Part shown: positions 7,757 through 17,200 of the stretch, in pieces
Layout of the letters: each line of letters begins with the position of its first letter
Numbering within the stretch: position 1 is the first letter of the stretch
From: Firmicutes bacterium UBA2058
Lineage (GTDB): Bacteria > Bacillota > Clostridia > Tissierellales > Sedimentibacteraceae
Length of the DNA: 40,694 bases
Direction of reading: 5' to 3'
Assembly (NCBI GenBank): GCA_002332905.1
Contig: DDAM01000044.1
Coordinates: 1 to 40,694 of the forward strand
Notes under the pieces: model-generated
Seen by the model: only the letters and a program-made list of their open reading frames with translations
What the model was told of the DNA's origin: nothing
Database searches by the model: none
Program-made: the position numbers and the translations under genes

Positions 7757-7844
7757 AATAATTTATTCTAAACTATCAAATTATTTATTCTAAATTATCA
7801 AATTATTTATTCTAAATTAACTAAATAATTTATTTTAGATTATT
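7757..7844. repeat. Tandem repeat, four units of 22 bp, between tmk and darA
   Basis: Units start at 7757, 7779, 7801 and 7823; the typical unit is AATTATTTATTCTAAATTATCA (written here as AATTATTTATTC plus TAAATTATCA). The middle two are identical over their first 18 bases; the outer two differ at a few positions. The array has no spacers and overlaps the last codons of tmk (its stop is at 7830). It fills nearly the whole 102-bp gap before darA. Confidence 0.8.
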
Positions 7845-8444
7845 TATGATACTTTTTATATCATAAAATAATTCATTAACATTTTTATCAGCATTTATTG
7901 ATACTATTTCATCGTAGTGTTTTAAAATTTCTTTATAGCCCTCATAAACACTCTTATGAAAGGCTATTTCTTCATTTTCTAATCTATCACCATTACCGTG
8001 AGAAAGCTTTCTATTTAAAGCTTTCTCAGGGTTAATATCAAAAAATAACACTAAATCTGGTTTTAATCCATCAATGGCAAAGTCGTTAATTTCTTTTACC
8101 TTTTGTATACCAAGCTTTCTACCTATACCTTGGTATACAATACTTGAATAAACATATCTTTCACTTATAACAACTTTTCCCTGCTCAAGATGCGGTTTAA
8201 TAAACTCAGCTACATGTTGAGCTCTTGAAGCTGCATATAATAATGCTTCTGTTGTATAAGCCATTTCTATATTGTTATTATCAAGTATTATATCGCGAAT
8301 TTGCTCACTTATCTTTGTTCCACCTGGCTCTCTTGTAAATACTATTTCTCTTCCTTCATTTTTATAGTATTCTCCAATCATATTAGCCATTGTACTTTTA
8401 CCGGAACCATCAGGTCCTTCAAGTACTATAAACAATCCTCTCAT
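7830..8444 (-). CDS. tmk: Thymidylate kinase
   Basis: A 204-residue dTMP kinase, which phosphorylates dTMP to dTDP with ATP in the cytoplasm. The P-loop GPDGSGKST (residues 10-18) and the thymidylate-binding FTREPGGT (about 36-43) are present. The motif SERYVYSSIVYQG (about 95-107) matches the family DRY/YSS region. Length is normal. The start at 8444 follows AATGGAGGGTTGAA. The leader hairpin just upstream overlaps the end of the decarboxylase gene, so the two are very likely cotranscribed. The 3' end runs into the 22-bp tandem repeat. Confidence 0.95.
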   Translation of the reverse strand: MRGLFIVLEGPDGSGKSTMANMIGEYYKNEGREIVFTREPGGTKISEQIRDIILDNNNIEMAYTTEALLYAASRAQHVAEFIKPHLEQGKVVISERYVYSSIVYQGIGRKLGIQKVKEINDFAIDGLKPDLVLFFDINPEKALNRKLSHGNGDRLENEEIAFHKSVYEGYKEILKHYDEIVSINADKNVNELFYDIKSIINNLK

Positions 8445-8445
8445 T

Positions 8446-8495
8446 TCAACCCTCCATTATGCCACGAAAGTGTGAAATGCCTTTTTTCACACTAC
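8446..8495 (-). promoter_or_regulatory. Start-proximal hairpin leader (L2 class) before tmk
   Basis: Perfect 9-bp stem (AGTGTGAAA with TTTCACACT; plus-strand 8469-8477 and 8485-8493), then TTTCGTGGCATAATGGAGG. The hairpin overlaps the stop codon (8487-8489) of the upstream decarboxylase gene. It matches the start and end of the nucleoside hydrolase leader at 25829-25935. The U-poor tail argues against a terminator. Confidence 0.65.
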
Positions 8496-9917
8496 TACCC
8501 TTAATTTATTGTCTTCGATTCCATTAACATTTATTCCATTTTGTAGTATAGATTTTGCATACTCTATTGTTTCCTCTTTTATTATTTCTCCTGGACAAAT
8601 AAGTGGTATACCTGGAGGATAAGGGATTATAAAGTCAGAAGATATTCTTCCTATAGATTCTTCAGTTGTTACCAACTCATTTTCAGAGTAAAATGCATTT
8701 TTCATAGAAATTTCTTGAGTTAAATGTGGAAACTCTTCTATATAAACTTTGCTGCTTTGATTACCATTTTTCTTCGCATCTAAGTATATTTCTTTAACGC
8801 TATCAAATAATCTAGCAATATCTTCCGGATCGTCAGCCGCAGTAATATACCCTACAACATACATTAAATCTGACATTTCCATTTGAATTTTATATTTTTC
8901 TCTTAATATAATTTCTAGCTCCTTACCTGTAATTCCTACATCATTCAAGCTTATAACCGCTCTTGTTTCATCAAAAGCATAGCAGCCATTTTCCTTTAAG
9001 AAATCATCAGTTAATACATGAACTCCTAAGTCTCTTAATTCTTTTGTTTTAATTCTAAATATATCAATGTTTTTACATAATCTTTCTTCACCATACTTAT
9101 CCATATATTCAACAGCATTTTGTACTGATGCCATTAAAATATAAGATGGACTAGTAGTTTGAAGCATTCTTAGCATTCTACTTAGTTTATCTAAGTCAAC
9201 TCTATCACTACAAACATGTAAAACTGAGCTTTGAGTCATAGCAGGCAAAGTCTTATGTGTACTTTGAGCAACTATATCAGCACCTGATCTTTCTGCTGCC
9301 GGCGGAAGCTTGCTGCAGAAGTTTAAGTGACTTCCGTGTGCTTCATCTATCATAAGTATTTTACCATATTTGTGTACAATTTCAGCTGCTTTTTTAATAT
9401 CAACGCATACACCGTAAAATGTTGGGTATGTTAAAACAACTAATTTTATTTTTGGATAATCGATAAGCATTTGCTCTAATTTTTCTAAGCTAACACTGAA
9501 ATTCAAACCATGCTCTCTATTAAATTCAGGATACAAATATTCTACTTTTAAGCCGCCTAATATAACTGCATTGTATACTGATTTATGGCAGTCCCTTTGA
9601 ACTAGTATAAAATCTCCTGGACTTGTACATGCCATTATTGATGAAATAACTCCACAAGAGGTACCATTTACAACAATGTAAGATTTTTTTGCTCCGTACG
9701 ATTCACTTATACTATCTAAAGTATTTTTAATCATCCCCGTCGGAAAATGTAAATTGTCTGTTCCAAGCGTCTCGGTAATATCATATTTATATAAATTATT
9801 ACCAATCTCATCTAAAATATTTGGTTTGTTTTTGTGTCCGGGCATATGGAAGCTAGTCTCTACCTCTTGTCTAAACTTTTTGATCCCATCAATTAATTCA
9901 ATCTTTTCCATGCTCAT
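8487..9917 (-). CDS. Orn/Lys/Arg decarboxylase family PLP enzyme (YaaO-like)
   Basis: A 476-residue PLP-dependent fold-I enzyme of the Orn/Lys/Arg decarboxylase major-domain family. Visible are TSFHMPGHKN (residues 22-31), GTSCGVISSIMA (about 85-96), LMIDEAHGSHL (about 188-198) and the PLP-lysine motif STHKTLPAMTQ (about 219-229). The C-terminal Orn/DC domain contains FIIPYPPGIPLICPGE. It is shorter than the 700-residue inducible decarboxylases because it lacks the N-terminal wing domain, like Bacillus YaaO and SpeA. The exact substrate (arginine, lysine or ornithine) is not certain. The start codon lies within the upstream 170-residue gene (20-nt overlap), suggesting coupled translation. AGGAAACAAGAACT precedes the ATG. 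Confidence 0.9.
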   Translation of the reverse strand: MSMEKIELIDGIKKFRQEVETSFHMPGHKNKPNILDEIGNNLYKYDITETLGTDNLHFPTGMIKNTLDSISESYGAKKSYIVVNGTSCGVISSIMACTSPGDFILVQRDCHKSVYNAVILGGLKVEYLYPEFNREHGLNFSVSLEKLEQMLIDYPKIKLVVLTYPTFYGVCVDIKKAAEIVHKYGKILMIDEAHGSHLNFCSKLPPAAERSGADIVAQSTHKTLPAMTQSSVLHVCSDRVDLDKLSRMLRMLQTTSPSYILMASVQNAVEYMDKYGEERLCKNIDIFRIKTKELRDLGVHVLTDDFLKENGCYAFDETRAVISLNDVGITGKELEIILREKYKIQMEMSDLMYVVGYITAADDPEDIARLFDSVKEIYLDAKKNGNQSSKVYIEEFPHLTQEISMKNAFYSENELVTTEESIGRISSDFIIPYPPGIPLICPGEIIKEETIEYAKSILQNGINVNGIEDNKLRVVV

Positions 9918-10410
9918 AGTTCTTGTTTCCTATTTTCCTTTCTAATATTCTTATTAATCTTTCACTTGGTTTAAAAACAAATCTATATATTTTATTATTT
10001 GTTTCAAATTCACAATAATAGCAGTCATCGTATTTAAAGCCATAAATAAAGTAATATGTCTTTTGGACATTACAATTTGTATAAATATTTTCGTATTTAT
10101 CTATAATTTTTATATCTTTAAAATTGACTGTCAATAAACTACTACTATGTTTTCCATTATGTTTTTCAAAATTAATGTAATCCTCTCCAAGATTGTAAAC
10201 AAAAACAAAAATCATTTTTCTAAAAATAAAATACATTAATATAACTGTAATTAACAGTAACAAAATACTTATAGTATTTCTATACATAGTTAAATTGTTA
10301 GTTAATGTAATTAATATGTTTAACACTACTATTGATAAAAATGCAACAGCTATAATTTTTGTTATTGAATTTTTATGTCGTTTTAAATTCTCACTTAAAA
10401 TATACTCCAT
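9898..10410 (-). CDS. Membrane protein of unknown function, two N-terminal TM segments
   Basis: A 170-residue protein I do not recognise. Residues 1-17 are charged, followed by two hydrophobic segments (about 18-37 and 45-65). A soluble, aromatic-rich tail follows (DKYENIYTNCNVQKTYYFIYGFKYDDCYYCEF). The tail has alternating strand character like the PH-type domains of bacterial YcxB or YdbT proteins, but that is an inference. It overlaps the 59-residue ORF upstream and the decarboxylase gene downstream, each by 20 nt, so the three are likely cotranscribed. The ribosome binding site is poor (AAAAAGAAAAAA), which suggests translation coupled to the upstream ORF. Confidence 0.7.
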   Translation of the reverse strand: MEYILSENLKRHKNSITKIIAVAFLSIVVLNILITLTNNLTMYRNTISILLLLITVILMYFIFRKMIFVFVYNLGEDYINFEKHNGKHSSSLLTVNFKDIKIIDKYENIYTNCNVQKTYYFIYGFKYDDCYYCEFETNNKIYRFVFKPSERLIRILERKIGNKNYEHGKD

Positions 10411-10570
10411 TTTTTTCTTTTTTACGTAACCTCGTCAATTTAATACGTCTTTCCATTTTCCTTTTCTTTGTAATATTTTTAGTTGTATGCAACGTCTCTA
10501 CAACTAGTATTACCATCAAAAAAGTAATCATAAGAATGATGACTGATATTATCATTATTTCAATAATCAT
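10391..10570 (-). CDS. Small single-pass membrane protein, 59 residues
   Basis: A short ORF with a long hydrophobic segment at residues 2-25 (begins MIIEIMIISVIILMITFLMV). A strongly basic tail follows (KKRKMERRIKLTRLRKKEK, about residues 35-53). This predicts an N-out, C-in single-pass membrane protein. The ATG at 10570 follows GCGAGGATAAA, a good ribosome binding site. The stop at 10391-10393 lies 17-20 nt inside the next gene, so translation of that gene may depend on this one. I do not recognise a family. Its leader has a perfect 7-bp GC-rich hairpin. Confidence 0.6.
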   Translation of the reverse strand: MIIEIMIISVIILMITFLMVILVVETLHTTKNITKKRKMERRIKLTRLRKKEKNGVYFK

Positions 10571-10584
10571 TTTATCCTCGCATC

Positions 10585-10601
10585 ATGCCACTACGTGGCA
10601 T
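10585..10601 (-). promoter_or_regulatory. Leader hairpin before the 59-residue membrane ORF
   Basis: Perfect 7-bp stem ATGCCAC-TAC-GTGGCAT, then ATGCGAGGATAAAATG on the minus strand. The GTGGCATnATG-GAGG arrangement resembles the L2 leader of tmk. A second hairpin (AATAACATG with CATGTTATT) lies upstream near 10637-10669. Confidence 0.45.
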
Positions 10602-10746
10602 CATCTGTTATTTCTCACTCTTTTACTCTTCTTAATAACATGTATATTATATAACAGCATGTTATTGTTGTCTATCAAAAATTTATTGTATTTTTTAATA
10701 AAAATTTAACTTATTATACCATCGTCAGTCATTTATGTTAAAATTC

Positions 10747-12417
10747 TTATTTGCCGGTTAACATAGTTAAGTTCATTACAGCATTTTCAAGCTCTATTAA
10801 CTTATTATTTATTCTATTATATTCTTCAACATTTATAGTTTCACTTAACACGCCTTCAGTTAAATTTAATGCATTATTAAACAATCCTTTGATAGAATTT
10901 ATCTCATCTAATAATTTATTAATTTTTTCAGAATCTGCAGGCTGTAATGATTTTGGAGGAGTAGTAATATTTTTAATAATTTCTTGCATAGAAACTTCAT
11001 TTTTTTCTAATTCATATACTACACCCTTATTTGGTATTATACATTCAATTGATAAGGTAGATTCTACTTCTTTTGCAAAATCTTTCTTAGAATCTTCCTC
11101 TCCATGAACAATAAATAATTTTTTTGGTTTTTTCTCAAAAGAATTAAGCCATTTTAAAAGACCATTTTTATCTGTATGACCTGAAAAGCCTTCTAAATCA
11201 TATATTTCTGCTAAAACAGTAATTTCTTCTCCAAATATTTTGACTAGCTTTTCGCCATCTCTAATTTTTCTTCCTAATGTGTTTTCAGCCTGATATCCTA
11301 CAAATACAATACTTGATTCTGCTCTCCAAAGGTTGTGCTTTAGGTGGTGCTTAATTCTACCTGCTTCACACATTCCACTTGCTGAAATTATAATTTTAGG
11401 TGTCTTATCTTCGTTTAATGCTTTAGATTCAAACTGAGATTGAACAAAATAAAGGTTTTCAAACTGTAGAGGATTATTACCAGACATCAGTAACGTTCTT
11501 GTTTCTTCATCAAAAACCTGTGAATTTAGTTTAAAGATTTCAGTAGTTTTTGCAGCTAAAGGACTATCTATATATACTGGAATTTTTCTTAGCTCTTCAG
11601 CATCCTTATTAGGCGAATCATAATATTTATTTAGTTCATATATTATTTCTTGAGTTCTTCCAACAGCAAAGGATGGGATAACTACATTACCGCCACGTCT
11701 AGCAGTTTTTAATATTATTTCTATGAATTTATCCATTTTTGACTCAGTCTTTTCATGCAATCTGTTGCCATAGGTTGCCTCAATAATAGCATAATCTGCT
11801 TTATCAATATAAGTTGGGTTATTTAGTATTGGTTTGTCCTCTGTACCTAAATCACCTGAAAATACAACTTTAAGTGGTTCTTCATTTATATCTTCATTTA
11901 TCCACATCTCTATAATTGATGAACCTAATATGTGACCCGCATCAACAAATCTAACGACAAAATCATCATCTAGTTCTACCATCTGTTCATATAAACAAGG
12001 CTTAAAATATTTCATGCAATCATATGCATCCTCTTGTGTATATAAAGGTTCAACAATTTTTTTCCCAGCTCTTTGTCCTTTTCTATTTAACCACTCTGCT
12101 TCACTTTCATGGATATGAGCGCTATCTAGAAGCATAATTTGACACAAGTCATATGTAGGCTTTGTACATATAATGTCTCCCTTGAAGCCCCTTTTAACAA
12201 GCAGCGGTATTCTTCCGCAATGGTCAATATGGCAATGACTTAATAACAAATAATCTATTTCAGATGGAACAAAATTGAATTCTTCAAAATTCATGTTCTC
12301 TTCTCGTTTACTGCCTTGAAATTGACCACAATCTAATAAAACTTTTTTATCATTAAACTGCAATAAGTGGCATGAGCCAGTTACCGTTTCAACAGCACCA
12401 AAAAAACTAATATTCAT
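10747..12417 (-). CDS. MBL-fold beta-CASP RNA-processing hydrolase
   Basis: A 556-residue metallo-beta-lactamase protein with a beta-CASP insert and RNA-specificity domain, the family of CPSF-like and RNase J nucleases. Metal motif HCHIDHCGRIP (about 57-67), VRFVDAGHILGS (about 155-166) and FSGDLG (about 187) are visible. The beta-CASP region holds PSFAVGRTQEI; the SASGMCEAGRIKHHL motif and GFSGHTDKNGL follow. The last 90 residues (EKNEVSMQ onward) form a helical extension outside the usual domain. The likely activity is RNA endo- or exonuclease, not shown. The start at 12417 has ATGGAGGTATTT before it; an upstream in-frame ATG is not needed. Confidence 0.88.
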   Translation of the reverse strand: MNISFFGAVETVTGSCHLLQFNDKKVLLDCGQFQGSKREENMNFEEFNFVPSEIDYLLLSHCHIDHCGRIPLLVKRGFKGDIICTKPTYDLCQIMLLDSAHIHESEAEWLNRKGQRAGKKIVEPLYTQEDAYDCMKYFKPCLYEQMVELDDDFVVRFVDAGHILGSSIIEMWINEDINEEPLKVVFSGDLGTEDKPILNNPTYIDKADYAIIEATYGNRLHEKTESKMDKFIEIILKTARRGGNVVIPSFAVGRTQEIIYELNKYYDSPNKDAEELRKIPVYIDSPLAAKTTEIFKLNSQVFDEETRTLLMSGNNPLQFENLYFVQSQFESKALNEDKTPKIIISASGMCEAGRIKHHLKHNLWRAESSIVFVGYQAENTLGRKIRDGEKLVKIFGEEITVLAEIYDLEGFSGHTDKNGLLKWLNSFEKKPKKLFIVHGEEDSKKDFAKEVESTLSIECIIPNKGVVYELEKNEVSMQEIIKNITTPPKSLQPADSEKINKLLDEINSIKGLFNNALNLTEGVLSETINVEEYNRINNKLIELENAVMNLTMLTGK

Positions 12418-12533
12418 AAATACCTCCATTGTCTCAAACATGGTTAAATATATATATATTATATTACCACTTTTTTCAACACAAGTAAACCAATATATGT
12501 ATTCTATTTATAATAAAATTTTGGCTTCACATA

Positions 12534-12578
12534 ACAAAAAAACAGACCATTTATAAATCCATTATAAATAATCTGTTA
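12534..12578 (-). terminator. Intrinsic terminator of spoVT
   Basis: Minus-strand hairpin ACAGA-TTATTTATAA / TTTATAAATGG-TCTGT, then seven U. It lies about 35 nt after the spoVT stop and separates it from the beta-CASP gene. Confidence 0.8.
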
Positions 12579-12611
12579 TCAAATTAATAAAAAAATTAAT
12601 TAATTAGTTAA

Positions 12612-13163
12612 TTAGTTCTCCATTTGTCTAGATAAAAATATACTCGCATTTTTAACTAATTTCTCTTCTACTTCACCCATTTTTGCATTTTTATCCTTAG
12701 ATAATAATATTACTGATCCTATAGAATCACCTTGAACAACTATAGGGGCGATAACCTGTGCTGTATATGCATCTGGATTAAATTCATTAACGGTAATACG
12801 GATTGGTTTAGTTCCTCCAGTAGCTATATACATTTCACGAGATTCAATGATTTTTTCTAGTTCAGGGCTTAATCTCTTCTCAGAATAATCCTTTTTACTA
12901 CTACCTGAAACCGCAATTGCAGAATCCCTATCTGTAATTATAGCAGTATGTCTAGTAGTTTCAAATAATGATTCTACATACTCATCTGCAAATTCAGTTA
13001 ATTCACCAATTGGAGAATATTTTTTAAGTATTATTTCACCTTCTCTATCAGTGAATATTTCTAGGGGATCTCCTTCTCTTATTCTTAATGTTCGTCTGAT
13101 TTCTTTTGGAATAACCACTCTTCCAAGATCATCTATACGTCTTACAATTCCTGTTGCTTTCAT
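12612..13163 (-). CDS. spoVT: Stage V sporulation regulator SpoVT
   Basis: A 183-residue transcription factor. The N-terminal AbrB swapped-hairpin domain (residues 1-52, MKATGIVRRIDDLGRVVIPKEIRRTLRIREG) binds DNA. The C-terminal GAF-like domain (about 60-180) has the SpoVT features GGTKPIRI and APIVVQGDSIGSV. In Bacillus it tunes forespore genes after sigma-G activation and affects spore dormancy. The ATG at 13163 follows TTAGGAGGAAAA. A TTGACA lies upstream at 13241-13246 but no convincing -10 is seen with it. It is the last gene of the purR-to-spoVT neighbourhood and ends in a strong terminator. Confidence 0.95.
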   Translation of the reverse strand: MKATGIVRRIDDLGRVVIPKEIRRTLRIREGDPLEIFTDREGEIILKKYSPIGELTEFADEYVESLFETTRHTAIITDRDSAIAVSGSSKKDYSEKRLSPELEKIIESREMYIATGGTKPIRITVNEFNPDAYTAQVIAPIVVQGDSIGSVILLSKDKNAKMGEVEEKLVKNASIFLSRQMEN

Positions 13164-13281
13164 TTTTCCTCCTAATTATAAATACATTTTTTGTACTAAT
13201 ATTAAATTTAATTGTTAATATTTAATATTATTTGTATAATTGTCAATTTTATTCCTATATATTAAAATTATACCCAGCTTT

Positions 13282-14208
13282 TTATTTGTCAATCTTGGCA
13301 TTTTCAATATAATTATCCAGCATTTCATTATATTTCAAAGCCTTATATTGATATATTAATTCCTCCCTGTCAATCTTTTCATATGAATCCTTTATGTCTA
13401 TTACTTTTATTATATGGTATCCATATGATGATTTAACCGGATCACTTATTTGTCCAATCTCCATATTAAATGCAGCTTCAGAAAATTCAGGCAGCATATC
13501 TCCATAAGCAAAATATCCTAAATCTCCTCCTTCTTCACTGCTTGGACATGTAGAAAATTCTTTTGCTAATTCTTCAAAATTTTCACCATTATCTATTTTA
13601 CTCTTAATTTCTTTAGCTTTCTTCTCATCATCTACAAGTATATGACTTGCTTTTATTTTGTTGAACATGATTTTTTTATCATTATATAAAGCCCTTAGCT
13701 CTTCATCAGTAGGCTCAAGTTTTTCTATCGATTCAGATTTTGAACTTAAAAATTGCTCTATTAACAATTCCTTTTTTAATGACTCAAGTAAAAATTCTTC
13801 TGTCATACCACTATCTTCTAGAAATTTTTTATATTGATCATCCGAAGTAAAATACTCTTTATATTTAGTAAATTCTTCTTGTAATTTCTCATCTGTTATT
13901 TCAAGACCATCTTTTTTTGCTTCTCCTAAGATTACTATTTCCAGAACCATAGTATCCATAACCATTTCTTCTAAATACTCTTTATAAGTTTTACCTTTTT
14001 CGATTTCTTGATTCCAGATTTCTGAACCGTATTGAGTTTCATACATTTCCATAGTTTGTTTTAGTCTTTTATCATATTCACCAACAGTAATAGTTTGACC
14101 ATTAACCTTTACCTTAACTGATGATGGCTCTTCTTTTTTACTGCACGCAGCCAATCCAAATAACATACATGCTACCATACTAATGGCTATTGTCCTTTTT
14201 AACTTCAT
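13282..14208 (-). CDS. prsA: Foldase lipoprotein, PPIC-type peptidyl-prolyl isomerase
   Basis: A 308-residue exported foldase. A lipoprotein signal peptide (MKLKRTIAISMVACMLFGLAAC, lipobox LAAC, Cys 22) anchors it to the outer membrane face. A SurA-like helical N-domain (about 30-180) is followed by a parvulin (PPIC) domain, about 185-275, with KASHILV, FSTCPSSEEGGDLGYF and SSYGYHIIKV. It should help secreted proteins fold after translocation. The start at 14208 follows TTAGGAGGAAAAC. It is 16 nt downstream of mfd, so the two probably share a transcript. A PrsA-like gene between mfd and spoVT is common in clostridia. Confidence 0.9.
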   Translation of the reverse strand: MKLKRTIAISMVACMLFGLAACSKKEEPSSVKVKVNGQTITVGEYDKRLKQTMEMYETQYGSEIWNQEIEKGKTYKEYLEEMVMDTMVLEIVILGEAKKDGLEITDEKLQEEFTKYKEYFTSDDQYKKFLEDSGMTEEFLLESLKKELLIEQFLSSKSESIEKLEPTDEELRALYNDKKIMFNKIKASHILVDDEKKAKEIKSKIDNGENFEELAKEFSTCPSSEEGGDLGYFAYGDMLPEFSEAAFNMEIGQISDPVKSSYGYHIIKVIDIKDSYEKIDREELIYQYKALKYNEMLDNYIENAKIDK

Positions 14209-14224
14209 GTTTTCCTCCTAAACA

Positions 14225-17200
14225 TCAAACGTCATCGCTTTTACTTTCAATCTTTTTTGATACTTTTACTTCGCACAGATTTTCAAAAATAATTTTAATT
14301 TCTTCTAATAAATTATCTTGTTCAATTGAATTAAGCTGATATTTTATAATTGGTTCCTTAGAAATATCGAATTTAATTCTATTAGAATATTTTTCAATTA
14401 AATAATTTGTAGCTTCAAGATTAAGCCCACTATTTGATATAAATTCAATTTTTAATAATTTATTTATTTGGGTTATTGCTTTTATATTAAGTTTTCTACA
14501 TAAGGTTTTAATATATGCAACCTTTATCAAATTATTTACTTCTTTTGGTATAGTTCCAAATCTATCAATAATTTCTTCCGTAATGTCTAGTATATCATCC
14601 GCGGTACTATCAGTAGCGTTATTGCCAATAGCTGCAATTTTTTTATAAATTTCAATCTTTTGTTCCTCATTTGTTATATAAGTAGATGGAATATATCCAT
14701 CAACATTTAAGTCAACAGAAATTTCAATATCATCTTCAACTTCCATTCCACTTAATTTCTTTACAGCTCTTTCTAAAAATTTAACATATAAGTCATATCC
14801 TATAGCTAACATATGTCCGTGCTGTTCCGCACCAAGTATATTACCACACCCTCTTATTTCTAAATCTCGCATAGCTATTTTAAAGCCAGAGCCAAACTCA
14901 GTAAATTCTCTGATGGCTTTTAGTCGTTTGTCAGCAATCTCTGTTAAAACCTTATTTTTTTCATATGTCAGATAAGCAAATGATGTTTTATTAGAGCGAC
15001 CTACCCTACCTCTTAATTGATATAATTGAGATAAACCAAAATTATCAGCATAATCAATAATTAATGTGTTAGCATTTGGTATATCCATTCCTGTTTCAAT
15101 AATAGTTGTACATACCAGTACATCATATTCCTTATTTACAAAGCTAATCATAACATTCTCAAGTTCTCGTTCCTGCATTTGTCCATGACCAACAACAACT
15201 CTAGCATTTGGCACTAGTTCTCTTACCTTACGTGCCACGCTTTCTATATCTACTACTTTATTATGAACATAGTATACTTGACCACCTCTTGATAATTCTC
15301 TTTCAATAGCATCTCTTATAACGCCTTCGCTATATTCTATAACATAGGTTTGTATAGGAGTTCTATCTCCCGGCGGTTCTTCTATTAAACTCATATCTCT
15401 TATTCCAATCATCGACATGTGCAAAGTTCTTGGAATTGGAGTAGCAGATAGAGTTAAAACGTCTATATTTGCTTTTAATTGCTTAATAGCCTCTTTGTGT
15501 TTAACACCAAAACGTTGTTCCTCGTCAACAACAAGCAAACCCAAATCCTTAAATTTCAAATCCTTTGAAAGTAATTTATGAGTTCCAACTACTATATCAA
15601 TTAATCCTTTATTTACTCCATCAATAATTTTTTTCTGCTGTGAAGCAGACCTAAATCTACTTAGCATTTCAGATTTTATAGGAAATCCTCTAAATCTATC
15701 TATTACATTTGAAAAATGCTGTTGAGCTAAAATTGTAGTAGGAACCAATATAGCAACCTGCTTTCCATCCATAACCGCTTTAAATGCAGCTCGAAGAGCA
15801 ACTTCAGTTTTTCCAAAGCCAACATCACCACATAACAGTCTATCCATAGGCTGACTTTTTTCCATGTCTTTTTTTATCTCTGTAATACACCTTAACTGAT
15901 CGTCAGTCTCCTCAAAAGGAAATTTGTATTCAAAATCCTTTTGCCATTCTGTATCTTGAGAGAACGCATAGCCCTTAACCATCTTTCTTTTAGCGTACAA
16001 TTCAATAAGCTCACCTGCCATATCTTCAATGGCTTTTTTGGTTCTTTCTTTAACCTTAGACCAGTCTTGACTGCTCATCTTATTTATTTTAGGCACTACC
16101 GAATCAGAGCCTATATATTTCTGTATAAGAGATAGCTGATCAACTGGAACATATAGCTTATCCTCACCCTTATATTTTACGCATAAATAGTCTTTTTTAA
16201 CATTTTGTACATTTAATTTTTCTATACCAATGTATTGTCCTATACCGTGATATTCATGTACAACATAATCTCCAATCTTTAAATCGGAGAAAGTCTCAAT
16301 TTTATTTTTCTTACTTTTATGCTTTAATTTATTTTTCTTTTTAATTGTACCAAAAACTTCGCTTTCAGTTAACAATAAAAGTTTATTCTCTGGAATTTCA
16401 AAACCCTTTTTTATATCTCCAGTTGTTATAAAGACTTGACCAGTCATCTGAGTTGTAGAATCAAAGGATAACACAGTACTACAGCTATGGTCATTTAATA
16501 TTGCATGAAGTTTTTTGCAGCTTTCAGTATTACTTAATACAATTAATGTCTTATAACCTTTATATTTATATCTGTTAAGCTCTTTTGCCAAATCCTCCAT
16601 TTTACCATAATAAGAAGTTGCATCTTTCGAAATAATTTGACATATGTCATCTATTTCATAATTTTTATTAGTCTTTATTATAGCATTATGGTACATTAAT
16701 TTTTTACTGCTTATTTTTTTCTCGATATCAGTCTTGCTAAAATATATATTCGATTGTTTCGAAAAAGCTTCACCCTTTTCAAAAAGCTGAGTAAACCTTA
16801 AGTTAAAGCTTTCAGCCAAAACTTTATATTCTTCATATATTTTATCTGGTTCAACTAAAACAATTAGAGCATTATCATCAAAATAGTCTAGAACACTTTC
16901 AAATTCGGAGTTTACATATGGTAACAAAAGATCTGTATTGTCAAAATGAGTATCAGAGTTTAATCTAAAAATATAGCTTTCATATAATGATTTTAAATTT
17001 TCTTTAAGCTTATCACCATCAGATATTGTATCAAATTTTTTTAGTCTCTTTTGATAGTCTTTACCTAATTCTTCCTTGATGGTTTCAAGTTCTTTTTTAG
17101 TGAAAAAGGCATCATTACATGGTAATATAACCAATTGCTTTTCATTCTTTATAGATCTTTGTGTCTTAATGTCCACAGTTCTTATAGAATCAATTTCATC

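Noticed and set aside
7757..7844. Possible CRISPR array
   Set aside because: The 22-bp units are head-to-tail with no unique spacers, and no cas genes are in the window.
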